A model generated the notes under the pieces. The model did no database searches and was not told the DNA's origin. It saw only the letters and a list, made by a program, of their open reading frames with translations. From Hetaerina americana (Eukaryota; Arthropoda; Insecta; Odonata; Calopterygidae): 64,000 nucleotides of DNA. Made by a program: the position numbers and the translations under genes. The stretch covers positions 53,109,013-53,173,012 of the forward strand of contig JAKTNV010000005.1 in NCBI GenBank assembly GCA_022747635.1, in the 5' to 3' direction. The stretch's first letter is position 1, and the number at the start of each line of letters is the position of its first letter. Below, in pieces: positions 50,388 to 62,580 of the stretch.

Positions 50388-50660
50388 TAAACCTATAAAC
50401 ACAATAATCAACCCGAAGGTCGGTTTGGTAGGTGACGGTATAGTTCACCCGGTACAAAGCCCGACGGCGTGTGAAATTCACACAGGATAGGGGGGCCAGT
50501 TCCTTTCCCTGTGCCGGTTATGGTTTCCCAGGAAGACCTGGTACCCGAAAAATCACATAGCTTGGGTGGAGCTGCAGGTGCCCAGAGACCTTCCCGGGAA
50601 TTAAACCCGGGACCCTCCGATCAGTAGTCCAACGCTCTACCCCCTGAACTACCGCGACCC
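50388..50660 (-). repeat. SINE-A, full-length copy with tRNA-derived head
   Basis: In minus orientation it starts GGGTCGCGGTAGTTCAGGGG. The A box TAGTTCAGGGG is at 50651-50641 and the B box GGTTTAATTCC at 50607-50597. The T arm still pairs (CCGGG / CCCGG), and the D and anticodon arms are roughly preserved. The body follows: CACCTGCAGCTCCACCCAAG, TATGTGATTTTCGGGTACCA, TCTTCCTGGGAAACCATAAC, GTGAATTTCACACGCCGTCG. It ends in GGGTTGATTATTGTGTTTA and (TA)n. Best reference copy of the family; not a functional tRNA because of the attached body and imperfect stems. Confidence 0.85.
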
Positions 50661-50667
50661 ACATATA

Positions 50668-50782
50668 TGAGTATATATATATAAATAAATATATATATAT
50701 ATACATATATATTATATAAACATGTAATAGTATATATGTGTATTATACATACATGTGTGTATATATATATATATATATATAT
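50668..50782. repeat. TA-rich microsatellite cluster
   Basis: Several TA runs broken by short AAATAA, GTATA and TGTGTGT words, directly at the 5' end of the SINE-A copy. Confidence 0.85.
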
Positions 50783-53700
50783 TATTTCCTATGGCCATAA
50801 AAAGAAAATCCGTGTGTAGGTATTTTCGTTTCCTCACTAGGTTTTTTATATCGATAGTAGATGACGAATATGTGAAATCAGTGCTAGTCCTTGCTTGCAT
50901 AGTAGTATTTATAGTATATAGCTTGTATAGAGCCGAATTCAACTGTATTGTGAAGTTGTTTATATGTTATTATTGTACTATTATGCGAAGACGTTCTTTG
51001 CGAAGACAAAATTTGAGCAGCGAGAAACATTATAATTTTCGTCCACAGCCCTGAATTGCTGTAAATGGTACTCCTGGCGCCGCAGGGGCAATACGACCTA
51101 ATTGCCTGAAAGAGATATCCTGTCTGGGTTGAGAAATTATACACGGGGATGAGAATCTCCTCACTTTTGCTATTATTCTACATGATCACGTTCCACGATC
51201 ATTCAAAAGCTATTATTTTAGCTATGCCTTACACTTGGGATTTTAAAAAGTGATCACGTGATATAGGATTTAAAAACAATCCATTCTTTACGTCTTTATA
51301 TTTTTTGTGAATCATTTCTCTTTTTCCCCCTTTCAGATCCCCAGGGAAGATCTCCCCTTTACGCAACGTAAACATTGGTTGAGAATTAGCACGGATACCT
51401 TCACCTGCAGCATCCATTGTTGGCAATAAATTTACATTGCAAATATTAATTCGAGCAATTTTAACTTTCAAAAATATAAGCGACATGGAGTTTTATTATT
51501 TTCGGGAACGATGGTTAACTTATGACTCGGAAGACTTCAAGTGAGTGGAGGATTTTTGGGTCAAAATGCGAAAAACGTCTTCTCTTGACGGCCGTAAATT
51601 GACATCAGGGCAACTGAGGCAGACTCAGAGGAATCGATTATGAATGGCCTCTTATCATTGTGACGTGTTTCCTCGAATTTCAAAATTGGGAGTATATTTT
51701 TCCTTCAATATGACATTTCGGTACCTTCAGCTAATTTAAAATCGCCATGCTTGATTATATTTGTTTTGACGTCATAGAAAATACTTTTGATTGGTGAGAT
51801 ACCTTCCCAACTACTGGAGACGAGATTAACGGACGGCCGTTGTTTCTTTCAGAATGGAGTGATTAAGTGATGGAGTTTCCGTATTAAACTTAGATATTAA
51901 AATAAATTAGGTAAATTTGATTTAGTGACAGCCATGTGACACAAATCATGCGTCTAGCGTCCTCCTTCCTTATTAGTCATCTGGCTTCTTGTCTTGAGCC
52001 TTATATAAATTCGGCAGTGATTTTTAGCAGATGATTTATCCTAGGTTAATAATCTGATAATTTCTCCTTCTCGGCCTATGTCTCTACTAATTTTCTGTTG
52101 GGATTTGAAATAAATAAAATATATAGCTTATATGCTACCAGCTAACTCTTTTTTAAGTTAAACTTCGGTTTGAGTGTTAGTGAAAGATTCATTCATGCTT
52201 CCAGGGGTGGTAATATCTATTAAATCTAGAGTTTCAGATCATTTCTTAGTTTCTTTTTGACTCTTCCTCATTTATTTGTTAATACGTTTCAACTTTTACC
52301 AGGCTCGGTATGTGTCTGCGTGAAGTTAGATTCATCTCTTCTTTAATTGCGCCTTTTGCATTTTTTTAATAATCGGATGTATGTAAAGATATCATCGACC
52401 GCCTCTTTGGAGGTGGATTCAAATTTTCTCTCCACTTTTCATATTCTATGCACTGCATCATCCGTTTTGCTTGTTCAAAAATAGCCCTAACTCGTTTGAT
52501 ATCCTAAGTAATTTTGGTTATGGGTTCAGTGACTGTTATAGATAGAGAAAGTATTGGAATACAACAAGTCCCATCATATTTTTCCGTCCCTCCCACTTAG
52601 ATGTCATCGGAACAAGTTAACGTGATTTCACTTTTTGTAGTCTTACTGCTTCGTTTTCACCCATAATTCATCTTATCAATCGAACTCTCTCAATCGTTAC
52701 TCGGTAAAAAAAGGAGAAAATATTCTTTTAAAACAGCCGGGCTCTCATTCTTTCTTTTCTCCCAATGTATTTCTCTCTATTGTTTCAACACTCCTCCTCC
52801 TTTGTCGAAAGAATATTGGACGACGCAGTCCAATTTCAATACAACCGTTTCATTTTCTTCCTTTACACGAAGAGGGAGTTCGATTTTCAATATGCGATGC
52901 CAGGGGGCATCCGAATAATTCACCTTACTTTTCATTTATTCATTTCTTTGTTATATTTTTTTTCGAGAAAACTGTCATCATTTCAAGGGGAAGCCATTTG
53001 CGGGAGCACTTCAAACTCATCTGTCCGACTCCGATAATCCCACGCACAGGATTTCGCGGCCGAGTCTCTATTCACGCATTTGTCTCAATTTTCAAATCGG
53101 CTTTTCAAGGTGCTTTTCAATATCTCAAGATCGATGAAAACTTAAAATTCCCTTTTGGAAATTGATGAGCCTACCGGAATGTAGCTTGCAGTCTTTCCTG
53201 AGCAATCGTCTATATTCCAATCACTCCCAATGTTGTGTTACTTAACTTTGAGCCAAAGAAAGGAAATCCAATATATCCAAATACCCTTTCAGGGACATTT
53301 TCTTTGAGAAATATTTATGCTGAGTTTTAAGAGTAAGAACAGCAGAGAGTAGGATACTTGAAGAACTTGAGTGTAGAAGATTCCCGAGATTTAATTAAGT
53401 AGATTGGTTCACAAACACGGAGATTCTTTGTAAGATAGAAGAACAGCCATTACTCTAGAAATCATTTAACCGTAGTTTCATCATTTAAATGAGTTTAAAG
53501 TATCATGAAAGGAGAAATAATGGAACGAATTGTAGGTAGAGACCAAGAAAGGATTAGATACATGATGCAGTTCGTGGAAGATGTGGGGTGTAGCTTTGAT
53601 GTGGGGATGAAGACCATATCCGAAGAGAGAATATAAATCAATAGGAAAATGTAATAATTGCAAATTAATCAACAGAATTAAACCATATAAGCTTTTCAAG

Positions 53701-56098
53701 CATTTAGATTTAGGAATTTAGGCTCACCTAAACAGAGTCATACCAAAATTCTCAACTTCTGTAATGGCTCGTTAGTTATACGGCTTATTGTTACAACAAA
53801 TGGTTACATTTTATTCTGCATTGAAACCTCAAAATCGGCATTAACAATATTCAGCCAAATGATCCACGTTTATAAGGGTGTTTGTTAGGTTTTCATAGTA
53901 AAATAGATTACAGAGTTATTACTTATTTTTAAGTTCACCAATACGTAAGAAGAATAAGTTCACCTGTACGTATATCTATCTTAGACACGCAGCCTACATT
54001 TAGTTTCTGTAATTTTTGTTGCTTAAATTTGAATTTGACTGCTCCCTCTACATTTTTTCTGCGATGATAATTTTGGTGGCAAATTTTCAGCCGACGTGAA
54101 CCCCATCGAATGGCGACGAAATTAGGAGCCAATTTAAATTACAAAAAAGAGGCTGAGATTATTTATTATACTAATGGTTCAATTTGGTTGATAAAAAAGA
54201 AATTTCTGGGACTGAAAAAATAATGCGGATGCTTGTGCAAAGCGAAATGATAAATTGAATTTCAAGTGACTTGCCAGGCCACTCTACGCTAGCATTTCCT
54301 ACTTACTTCCTTCCTTCTGGTAAATGGTAATCAATTGAAGAAGCACTCAAAGTCACGGAAAGAAAATATGTTGCGAGCCCGCGATTTATGAGTTCAGAGT
54401 ACGTTCGCAAAAACGAGATGGCCAGGAAAGCAGGAAAGTGCAAATTTCATGTTTGATTACCATGGATAAATATTCATTGTGTTTCTCTTGAGTAAGTTGA
54501 CCACAGTTGCGTTAATTGGTGAATTTTAACATATATTAATAATAAAGCGGTTGGTTATGTTTGATGAAGGTCACTCCCTGATTCGAATAAGCCGTGTAAG
54601 GCTTAGTTCAGGGTAACGTAGACGAGTTTCATGCCTCAGAGGTAGAGGGTACAGTTTATTTATTTTGCATCGCCACCCGAGGCTTCTAATGTAGTAGAAA
54701 AAATGTATCTCTTGATTTTTAGATTAGTCCAGTCATCACTTACGAAGAGATCCGAGAGCAAATCCTACACTATCCCATGGGTGAGCGATTTATAACTTAA
54801 TCTGCTCTCTAGAATTCATCACCGGTTTTGAGGGTTTCATTCAATTAATAAATGATTTAAAAACGTGAATACGTTTATTTTCTGCACCAAAGGTTTTACA
54901 AGTAGATAAATTTTCCATTGTGTAATCGCCATGGGAATGTTTACCTGCCTGGTCTGTTTTTAAGTGAAGTAAAAAATATCCAATTAATTCAGGCAGTTGA
55001 TTCGACTATCGCATCCAAAGGATTACTTCTCTTTAATACAACACAATATGACAGATAGTGAATATTAATTATGTAAAACTGAAATTAACTCCTTGCGTTA
55101 AAAGGCTGTGAGACAATTGATGAAAGTTAGGTCTTCGGTTTCCAGGATTCGGTTAAGGTCTGGGGGTATCCATCGATTTGCTATGGGGTCCTTAGACATA
55201 TAGCTATTAAAGGAAAGCGGAAAAAGTGAGTTTTGCTATCATTACGGTTGTTGGATGGAAATTAAAGGGTTGAGAGTGAAAAGATCTCAGTCTTTTTAGT
55301 CCTCACTTCTGATAGGGACGACCGGTTTTTGGAATACGGGCGAGTAGACCTCCTTCCAAGAACTTGAGAAGGTCCGAAGGACTGAAGTGCTATTCAGTCC
55401 TTAGATAAAAAAAATGCTAATACTACGTTCTAGGGCGTGTGAGTCATAACAGAAATGAAGATTTAAGGCTTTGCGTAGATAATTTGAAATTTTTTTGGGC
55501 GAATAATTTCATATCTGAATTGAAATAGGTCATTCGTTTTCAAAATTAGCCTGCTGATCAACACGCGATCAATATATAACAGAAAATATTCTAGGGGTAA
55601 AAATTAAGGTAAATTGATTTTACAAAGAACAACTTAAAAAGGTGATCCCTTTCATGCCTGATATCTTGCCGTCCGCACCCCCACTTAGTGTTGTTTTTGT
55701 AGGTTCACAGGCTAATTTATTCCATAGATGCATACGTTCATATTTTTGACCTACATGATTTAAATTGTATAGTGCCAATGAAATTTATGATGAATGAAGA
55801 ACCCGTGACTCCGTTCACATATCTATCAAACTTTCACGTTTCTCTTCCTTGTCTCTGTCATAAGCACAAAATTTCTGCTCTCCCCCACTCCCTCTGTGAC
55901 TCCGCGCTACTGCCCTATCCACCCATCTGCTCCTCTCCCTCGTGAAATCTTCACCCCTTCCCCCCCGACCTTCCAGTAATACCACTCCAAATGATAATAC
56001 CCCTCCCCACCCAGCGGCATAAAGGCATCGCGCACTGATCGATAAATCAATCTGCCAATTGACCCCCTCACTTACCTCTCTTCCTTCTCATCCGGTAG

Positions 56099-56196
56099 GT
56101 GGACCTCCACGGGAGCCTCCTCGACAAGTCATCCTGCGAGACTCAGAGCCAAGAAGCCGAGATTCTCATCCGGAAGTCGAAGACGCTCATAGAAAG
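56099..56196 (+). CDS. downstream exon of the putative ankyrin-type gene
   Basis: The acceptor is preceded by a long C/T-rich stretch ending ...TCATCCGGTAG (AG at 56097-56098). The donor is AAAG|GTAAGG (GT at 56197-56198). The exon is 98 nt: 32 codons in the phase left by the upstream exon, plus 2 bases into the next codon. It encodes VDLHGSLLDKSSC, ETQSQEAEI, then LIRKSKTLIE: polar, likely helical, with no transmembrane segment. No stop in frame. The match of phase, splice strength and composition with 35803-36037 is the main evidence. The next exon should start in phase 2 downstream; I could not find it in the remaining 7.8 kb. Confidence 0.5.
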
Positions 56197-59100
56197 GTAA
56201 GGGTTTTCGAGTGGGAAAGATGGCGGCAAGGAGACGGGCGGCGGCAGAGGAATGAATGTGCACGTCCCGATGAATGCGAGCGTGTGCTTGTTTGTGAGTG
56301 CGAGTGTGTGAAGAAGAGCTTATAAGGTAGAAAAATTGATGTGCTTGATTCTTGCTCCGGAGTCGACACCGAGTCGATGCAGTGCATCTCAACAAGATGC
56401 CATTGATGTATTAAACAACTCCGTTTCCCACTCTTCTTGGGTCAATCCCCAGAAAAATCATTATCCAAGGGCGTTCGTCCTTAGATTACAATTACTCTCA
56501 TTTGAAATGTTTCGAAATTGTGACAAATTTTTGCCAACACGATCAAGTTGAACAAGGTGAAAATTTTAAGTTGAATGTGAAAGACTTTTAACTTTTTGAA
56601 TTGCACCCTAATGTGAAAATATATCAAGTGGTAACAAAAAAATTTAAATTTTAAACTTCGTACTCCGTACTATTGTTTTTTTCTTATGAAATTGAAAATA
56701 ATTTGACAAGATATTTTTATTGGTGAATTTAAAATTAAAATTATACGCTCTGTTGATGCGCTGTTAAAACCTCATGAATTGTTTCGTTTACAGCATTGAA
56801 TTTAAGTATTTATTATTTCAGATACAAATTAAAATTCTGCCAAATTTTTCGTCGTCATATTCACTCTAGGTTTTGATTAAGATAATACGAAACAAAATTG
56901 AAAACATGATTCTCGTGTTCTCTATTTATGTTTAAGATTTCGAATGACCTTCCGTAATTGAAGATTGATTCTGAATTTACCTCTGTCCGACGCCATTGGG
57001 AACTTGAGCACATTGCCATTCTATCTGAATCATTCCGAGGCATATTGAATATCTATAATCGTATTCATCTCGGTTTTTAGGCTCCGTTGTAAGCTTAAAC
57101 ACACGTAACTTATGCCGCGTAATGTACTCTGTGCCATCACACAATATTTTTCTCCGCGCAATTCAAATATATGCATCGCTTCCCGAATCGTGCAAACCCA
57201 ATGCTATATACGTACACTTGTGGCTGTCAAATAACTTTTTCACTACCTTTGTAAAGGAGTAAAGGCAGCTTCTTTTAATCGAGAGCACCGAAGATACACG
57301 ACAAAGATTCAGAAGCGGAATTCATATTGGCGTCAATTTTTTTCAATTAATATTAAACCAGTGCGTTGTATGCAATATCCCAAAAAATCAGCAATGTAGA
57401 AATAAGGTAATAATAGCTCTTTAAATATATTGTAAAAAGTAGAATTTAATATATGCCTAATATCATTGATTAAGAAAATAACTACGAGAAAAATTCACCC
57501 CCAACATATCTTGTTTCAATTAAAAAGTCGTTTAAGTATCTGCAAATGAAGTATTAATATTCCTAATCTTAATATGTTTAATCCGAATCTGAATTGTATG
57601 ATTTATTAATTTATGTAAATGTACATGTATACTCTCTGCTAAGAGAAAGAAGCCGTTTAAAGGATATCCCAAGTTATCTGAGATGTTATTAGCCCCCAAA
57701 TTTCGACACTTCCAGACAAGGATGCAATGAATGAATCTTTTTGCGGCGCCGTTTTGGAAGTATTAACACCAACACCAATGTATTTTATATTTCGTTCCTA
57801 ATGCTATGTAGGCGAGAGTATGATGAGCAGCTTGAAACTCTAAAAGAGAAGTACCATAATTGTATGATGGTCGGATATGGGGAATTACGATGTGAATGAC
57901 AGCTATTTCTTTCCATGATATAGGCTTTATTGCGAGACATGCCATAACAAAGGAGAGGGAATTACTCTTTTTTATTATCGTCGCATGAGCACGTCTCCCA
58001 CATACGTTATCCTTTCACTCAATGAGAATTTGCGTACATTTTCGCTATAGAAAAATGCCTTATAGGTAGTGCAACTGGATAACTAAACGGCTTTTCATGA
58101 CTTCTCATATATTTGAGATAAATTACTCCACAAGGCTAAAAATACTTTTTTCGAGATTATAAGCTCGGACATATCAAACGCAGCCATCTAATTGGCAAGT
58201 AATATTTTGGCTTCTATCCAATGATGGCTTGTTGCTTTATTGTTCGTTTCCATGGGCCAATTGAACGAATGTGCGGTGACATTTTGTTATTACTCACCCA
58301 TGATACTGGCCAAAAATGAAAGTTTTACCTTCTCTTGAACATCAAATAACCTGGTTCGTTTCCAATTGGCATTGAGAAAACGACAGCAGAGTGAGAGGAG
58401 GGATAATCAACAACAAAAAGGTAGCTGAAACAGACGTTAACTCTGATGTTTTCCGTCGCAGGGAGAATTGACGGGAAGTATAAAATATACGACGTTCGAT
58501 TATTAGGCACGTGATATTTTGAATGCCCATGAATTTGATGAACACTGAAGTTTCTCACGTGATCCTATCATTCATTCTTTTCTTCCATAATATCAGAAAG
58601 CGAATGGCACGTGGATATTGTCTTACTATGAAAGCGATAAAATATTTCATTATTATTATCGAAATTTTAGTTCCTTTGCTGTTTTTTCGTTGAAGGTACT
58701 TTTGAGACCTTATATTATAAAGTCTATAAAGTAAGCCATTTCTGATTAGTAGATTGTATCCAAGTTTTCAGCCACGGTGAGGATTTAATTTGAGTTTAAG
58801 TTTCCACGGTGTTTTTCGCCATGAGCTTAGGTTATGGGTCTCTCCTCTGTTCTAAGAATTTTTGCTGTTTTGAGCTAAAATTAGTAGCTTGATTTTGATC
58901 TTCAATTTGCATTCATAGAACGACGCTAAGTCTCCGGAACTATTGATTGCTGTCTAAAGGCTATTTATAACATCAAATTATCCAGTACCGAGATGAAGGA
59001 GAAAAAGACTTCTTTATTAAAACTTGTAAATATCACGAGCGGAAGGCACTATCTTTTCTCATGACGGGACCTATAACAGCTTGAAAGCCCGATACACTGA

Positions 59101-60899
59101 TAGAGTCAATCCGCTGTAGCTATCGAAAACCAACCTTGGGTAAATCTCGTAAGGGGTGTAGATTTTGTCTCCAACTTGGGAAATTCGTCGACAACTGAAA
59201 TATCATCCCCAAAATGAATAAGACCAAGCTATTTTTTAGAACATATGAAAAGGAAAGCACCGTGCAAGACTTCTCGAATGGTCACGCATCAGTCAAGTCG
59301 CCAGAACATACCCTCAATGGCCTTCGATGAGTGATACTACTTCACCTCTCTCGTTTCCCTTTAGCTGTACCAAGTGTAAAGTGTAACTGTCGTGCCTTTC
59401 AACCAAACATTGTATATGTGATTAGCTTGCTGCGAAATACGTGCACCGCAGTGGCCGAGAATGAATCCTGATGACATGAAAAACTGAATGATATCCAATA
59501 ACCGGATAATGAAGTGCGTTTTAATGAGATTATCACAAAACATTCATATTAGTTCTTTAAGTTAGCATGCACAATTGCTGAAGGCATTGCAATTGGAAAA
59601 GTGATTACAAATCAGGCAATGGGTTACATTTTTAACCCTCTATTGACTCAAAATTAAATTTAATCCTTCGGTTAACAAGTATTAACTTGAGAACATTTCA
59701 ATCTTTTGTTAACAATCTCTTGTTTAAACCTATGACGGTGCTGTTAATGAATGAATATGTCTCATCCTTTCGTTTTGCAGTGAATGATTTCACCTTTTCA
59801 CAATGGTTATTTAAGCTGGAAAACAAATTCTCTTCTGTACACCGTGGTCGGCCCTTACTCTTCTGTATAAACCAGGAAAATTTTGGTTATTTTCCTCCCG
59901 TAGTATGACATTCTATTTTAGTGGAGGTCGGTAGCAGTAACAAGGGTATACCTCTATATCTCTTCTTAGGGGGGAGTGAACTAAAATTTGATACAGATCC
60001 CCTGAATTGCCCCTAGATTGTTAGGCAATTTACTGTGTGGTAAAAAATATATCGATTGCATTGAATTTTATTACGCCTACGCATTCGTTAAATTTTACCA
60101 AGAACAGTAAAAATTTGGCCTCATCCTCCGAATTATTCGCTTCGTACATTTTGGGGCCTGGATATACACCTTCGCAAAGGATATACGGTAAGACTCTTAA
60201 AAAGCCTATTTAGAATGACTATTTTACCTTTTTATGAGCATGTTATCAGTAACTTTTCTGTTTTGATATCGAACATTGCCCGATGTCATTCCAATAAAAA
60301 AATTGCTTCCCCCCTGCAGTGGTGCGTCAAACGATTATCGGTCGTTTGTAAATCGAGAAATTTTATGGAAATCGATATCAAAAATTATTTCCGGCCAAAT
60401 TATTGTTAGTCATTGGAATATTTACGGGTCAGGGACCTTTGAAGAACTTTCCCTCCTCCAGTTGACCGTGGTTTGGGTTTTCCGCGGGCCCTTGGGAAAC
60501 TTGCCTTTGCTCGATCCAAAAGCTGAATCACTTGTTTTTCCTCTATCATGACTCATATTGAACAACCGGCTTGAAAGCTGGAAAATTAGAGGTGGAAGTT
60601 TTCCGTATTTAACGAAGTGTATAATATCTCCTATCTTCTTTCAATCGGTGTCCCGCTCTATGGCTCTACACTACATCAAAAAGCTTTGAGTACGACCCCC
60701 TTGCAGTTTGCGACAAGTGCATGCATGTGAGGGAGCAAGTGAATCTTTCCCTACCCGTTTCCCTTTCTACTCACCCCCCCCTGTCGACCTCTGCATTAAC
60801 GGTTAATCAATTAATATTCACTCCCTCTTTTGTTACCCACCTCCACCTCCAGGTAATTTATGTACACATACACGTATACTTTATGTATACATGCATGCA
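56197..60899. other. intron or intergenic DNA, no recognised feature
   Basis: AT-rich with frames below 92 codons, none recognisable. A purine-rich stretch follows the 56196 donor (56210-56320). No shared repeats recognised. Confidence 0.4.
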
Positions 60900-60952
60900 T
60901 ATATGCATACGTATATATATGTATATACGTATACATATATATATATACGACC

Positions 60953-61005
<53 letters not shown>
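60900..61005. repeat. TA/TATG/CATA microsatellite cluster
   Basis: Short ATGCATGCATA and TATGTATA words pass into TA runs that end exactly at the 5' truncation point of the PLE at 61006. Confidence 0.9.
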
Positions 61006-62490
61006 TCTCACCCGCAACTCCTTTTCTTTCAACAATAACCATTACCTCCAAATAAAGGGCTGTGCCATGGGTAGCAGATTCAGCCCTTCATATGCAAACC
61101 TCCACCTCGGTGTCCTGGAAGAGAATTTCCTTTCCAACTATCCTCTGCAACCTCTCCTGTGGCTCCGATACATTGACGACATCTTTCTACTATGGCCACA
61201 CGGCATAGATTCCCTCAATTCCTTCATCTCCAAACTCAATGATTCCTCATCTTTGTCTTTCACCTCGACCATTTCATCCTCTCAGATTACCTTCCTCGAT
61301 GTTAATATTTCCCTCAGCAAAAACAAATTCCTTACCTCTGTTCACACCAAACCTACTAATAAGCAGCAATACCTTCATTACAGCAGTTGTCACCCCTCCC
61401 ATACCAAGCGCTCCCTCCCTTACTCTCTTTCTATCCGCGGTCACCGCATTTGCAACCATCCCGAATCCCTTAACAAATACCTTAACAACCTTCACCACTC
61501 CCTCCTCCAACGAGGATGCCCTGATTCTCTCCTCCATAAAAAAATACTTAAACATTCCTACACCCCCAAGCCTGCGTCAACCACAGACTCCCAGCCTCTC
61601 TCAATCTGTACTACCTACTTCCCAGGCATTCAGTCTCTCAAAGTCATCCTCAAAGACCTATTCCCCATCCTCAAAAATCACAACACTTCCTCCAACCTTC
61701 TCCCCAATTGCCCCTATGTCACCTTCAAACGTCCCGCCAACCTAGCAGATATCCTCAAATCCACCAGGCCACTCTCAAAATCCCCTCACACACCCAGAGC
61801 CATACCCACTCCATGTCATCGAGCAAGATGCAAAACCTGCCCTATTTTCACCACTCCACCCCACTCCATCCCACCATTCAACTCTCTCCCGCCCTTCCCC
61901 TATTCCTCTTGCACTTCCAAGAATGTTGTTTATCTTCTTACCTGTAAACTCTGCCCGTCCTTTTACATAGGCCAATGTTCCACACCACTTAACATTAGGA
62001 TTAATAACCACCGCGCCTCGTGCAATCCCTCCTCCCCATCCGTGGGTCTCCCCATCCCTAAACATGCTTCCCATCTTAATACCCCCTTCAACCAGTGTTA
62101 CAATGTTTCCGTCCTAGCGTCCCTTCCCACATCCGATAACCCTATAGAATTAAAAACCCTTGAATTGGCTTTCATTTACATCTGTATGGCCTATCAGCAT
62201 CCGGGCCTCAATGTCGTTCACTGATGGGAGTGGCCTAAAACTGTTACTTCCACCCCTTCCCTCTCCCTTTCCTCTCCCCAACCATTCCTTTCACCCCTCC
62301 TTCGCCTCCCGTTCTCCCCTTCCCCTGGCCCCCTTCCCTTTCTCTCGCACCCCTCACCTCAACAATTCCAGCAGTCATTACCTCTACATCTTCAGAGGAA
62401 GACGGATTGTTTCCGTCGAAATATCAAGAAAATACGTGTGAGTGTTCTCTCTTTTTTTTTGTGTTTCTATATTATGTGTTACTGTGTATT

Positions 62491-62497
<7 letters not shown>
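61006..62497 (+). mobile_element. Penelope-like element C, 5'-truncated
   Basis: A PLE fragment of ~1.5 kb flanked on both sides by (TA)n. It carries a stop-free C-terminal reverse transcriptase plus GIY-YIG ORF, a pyrimidine-rich 3' untranslated region, a hairpin (62401-62417: GACGGA / TCCGTC followed by GAAAT) and the tail GTGTGAGTGTTCTCTC... TGTGTTTCTATATTATG. The tail resembles that of copies A and B, but the protein differs substantially, so it is a separate family of the same general type. Confidence 0.9.
61007..62224 (+). pseudogene. PLE reverse transcriptase (C-terminal part) and GIY-YIG endonuclease
   Basis: About 405 codons with no stop. The ATG at 60860 lies in TA/TATG repeat DNA, so the first ~49 residues of the apparent 454-residue ORF are not genuine. 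Numbering from that ATG: QIKGCAMGSRFSPSYANLHLG, the reverse-transcriptase motif B region (~64-84); catalytic YIDD (104-107); thumb/linker with LNKYLNNLHHSLLQ; FKRPANL; Cys knuckle CHRARCKTC (~319-327); GIY-YIG core VYLLTCKLC... FYIGQ... LRIR-type basic INNHR (~356-385); acidic IELKTLE (~429-435), likely holding the catalytic Glu. The palm motif A Asp and the whole N-terminus are missing by 5' truncation, so the copy is inactive, yet the remaining frame is intact and probably young. PLE proteins normally run ~700-900 residues. Confidence 0.9.

Positions 62498-62576
<79 letters not shown>
62498..62576. repeat. (TA)n microsatellite
   Basis: An uninterrupted TA run between the PLE C tail and the left end of a mariner element. 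Confidence 0.95.

Positions 62577-62580
<4 letters not shown>

Larger units (their letters stand above)
36038..56098 (+). other. ~20-kb intron of the putative ankyrin-type gene
   Basis: Bounded by GTAAGA at the 5' end and a long pyrimidine tract ending TTCTCATCCGGTAG at the 3' end. The phase is 0 on both sides, so no intervening exon is needed. Inside lie (TA)n tracts, repeat E copy 2, SINE-A and SINE-B copies and a mariner relic, all listed separately. The rest is AT-rich with no recognised exon. The intron is inferred from sequence alone. Confidence 0.5.

Noticed and set aside
50588..50660. Functional tRNA gene on the minus strand
   Set aside because: A and B boxes are good, but the anticodon arm is imperfect and the sequence continues into a body shared with two other copies, so it is a SINE head.
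51229..51486. 85-codon minus-strand ORF with a plausible-looking stretch (DAAGEGIRANSQP)
   Set aside because: Looks less random than most, but there is no family match, no splice context and it is short.
60860..61006. ATG and ~49 residues rich in Y/I before the PLE ORF
   Set aside because: They translate TA/TATG microsatellite DNA. The element itself begins at about 61006.
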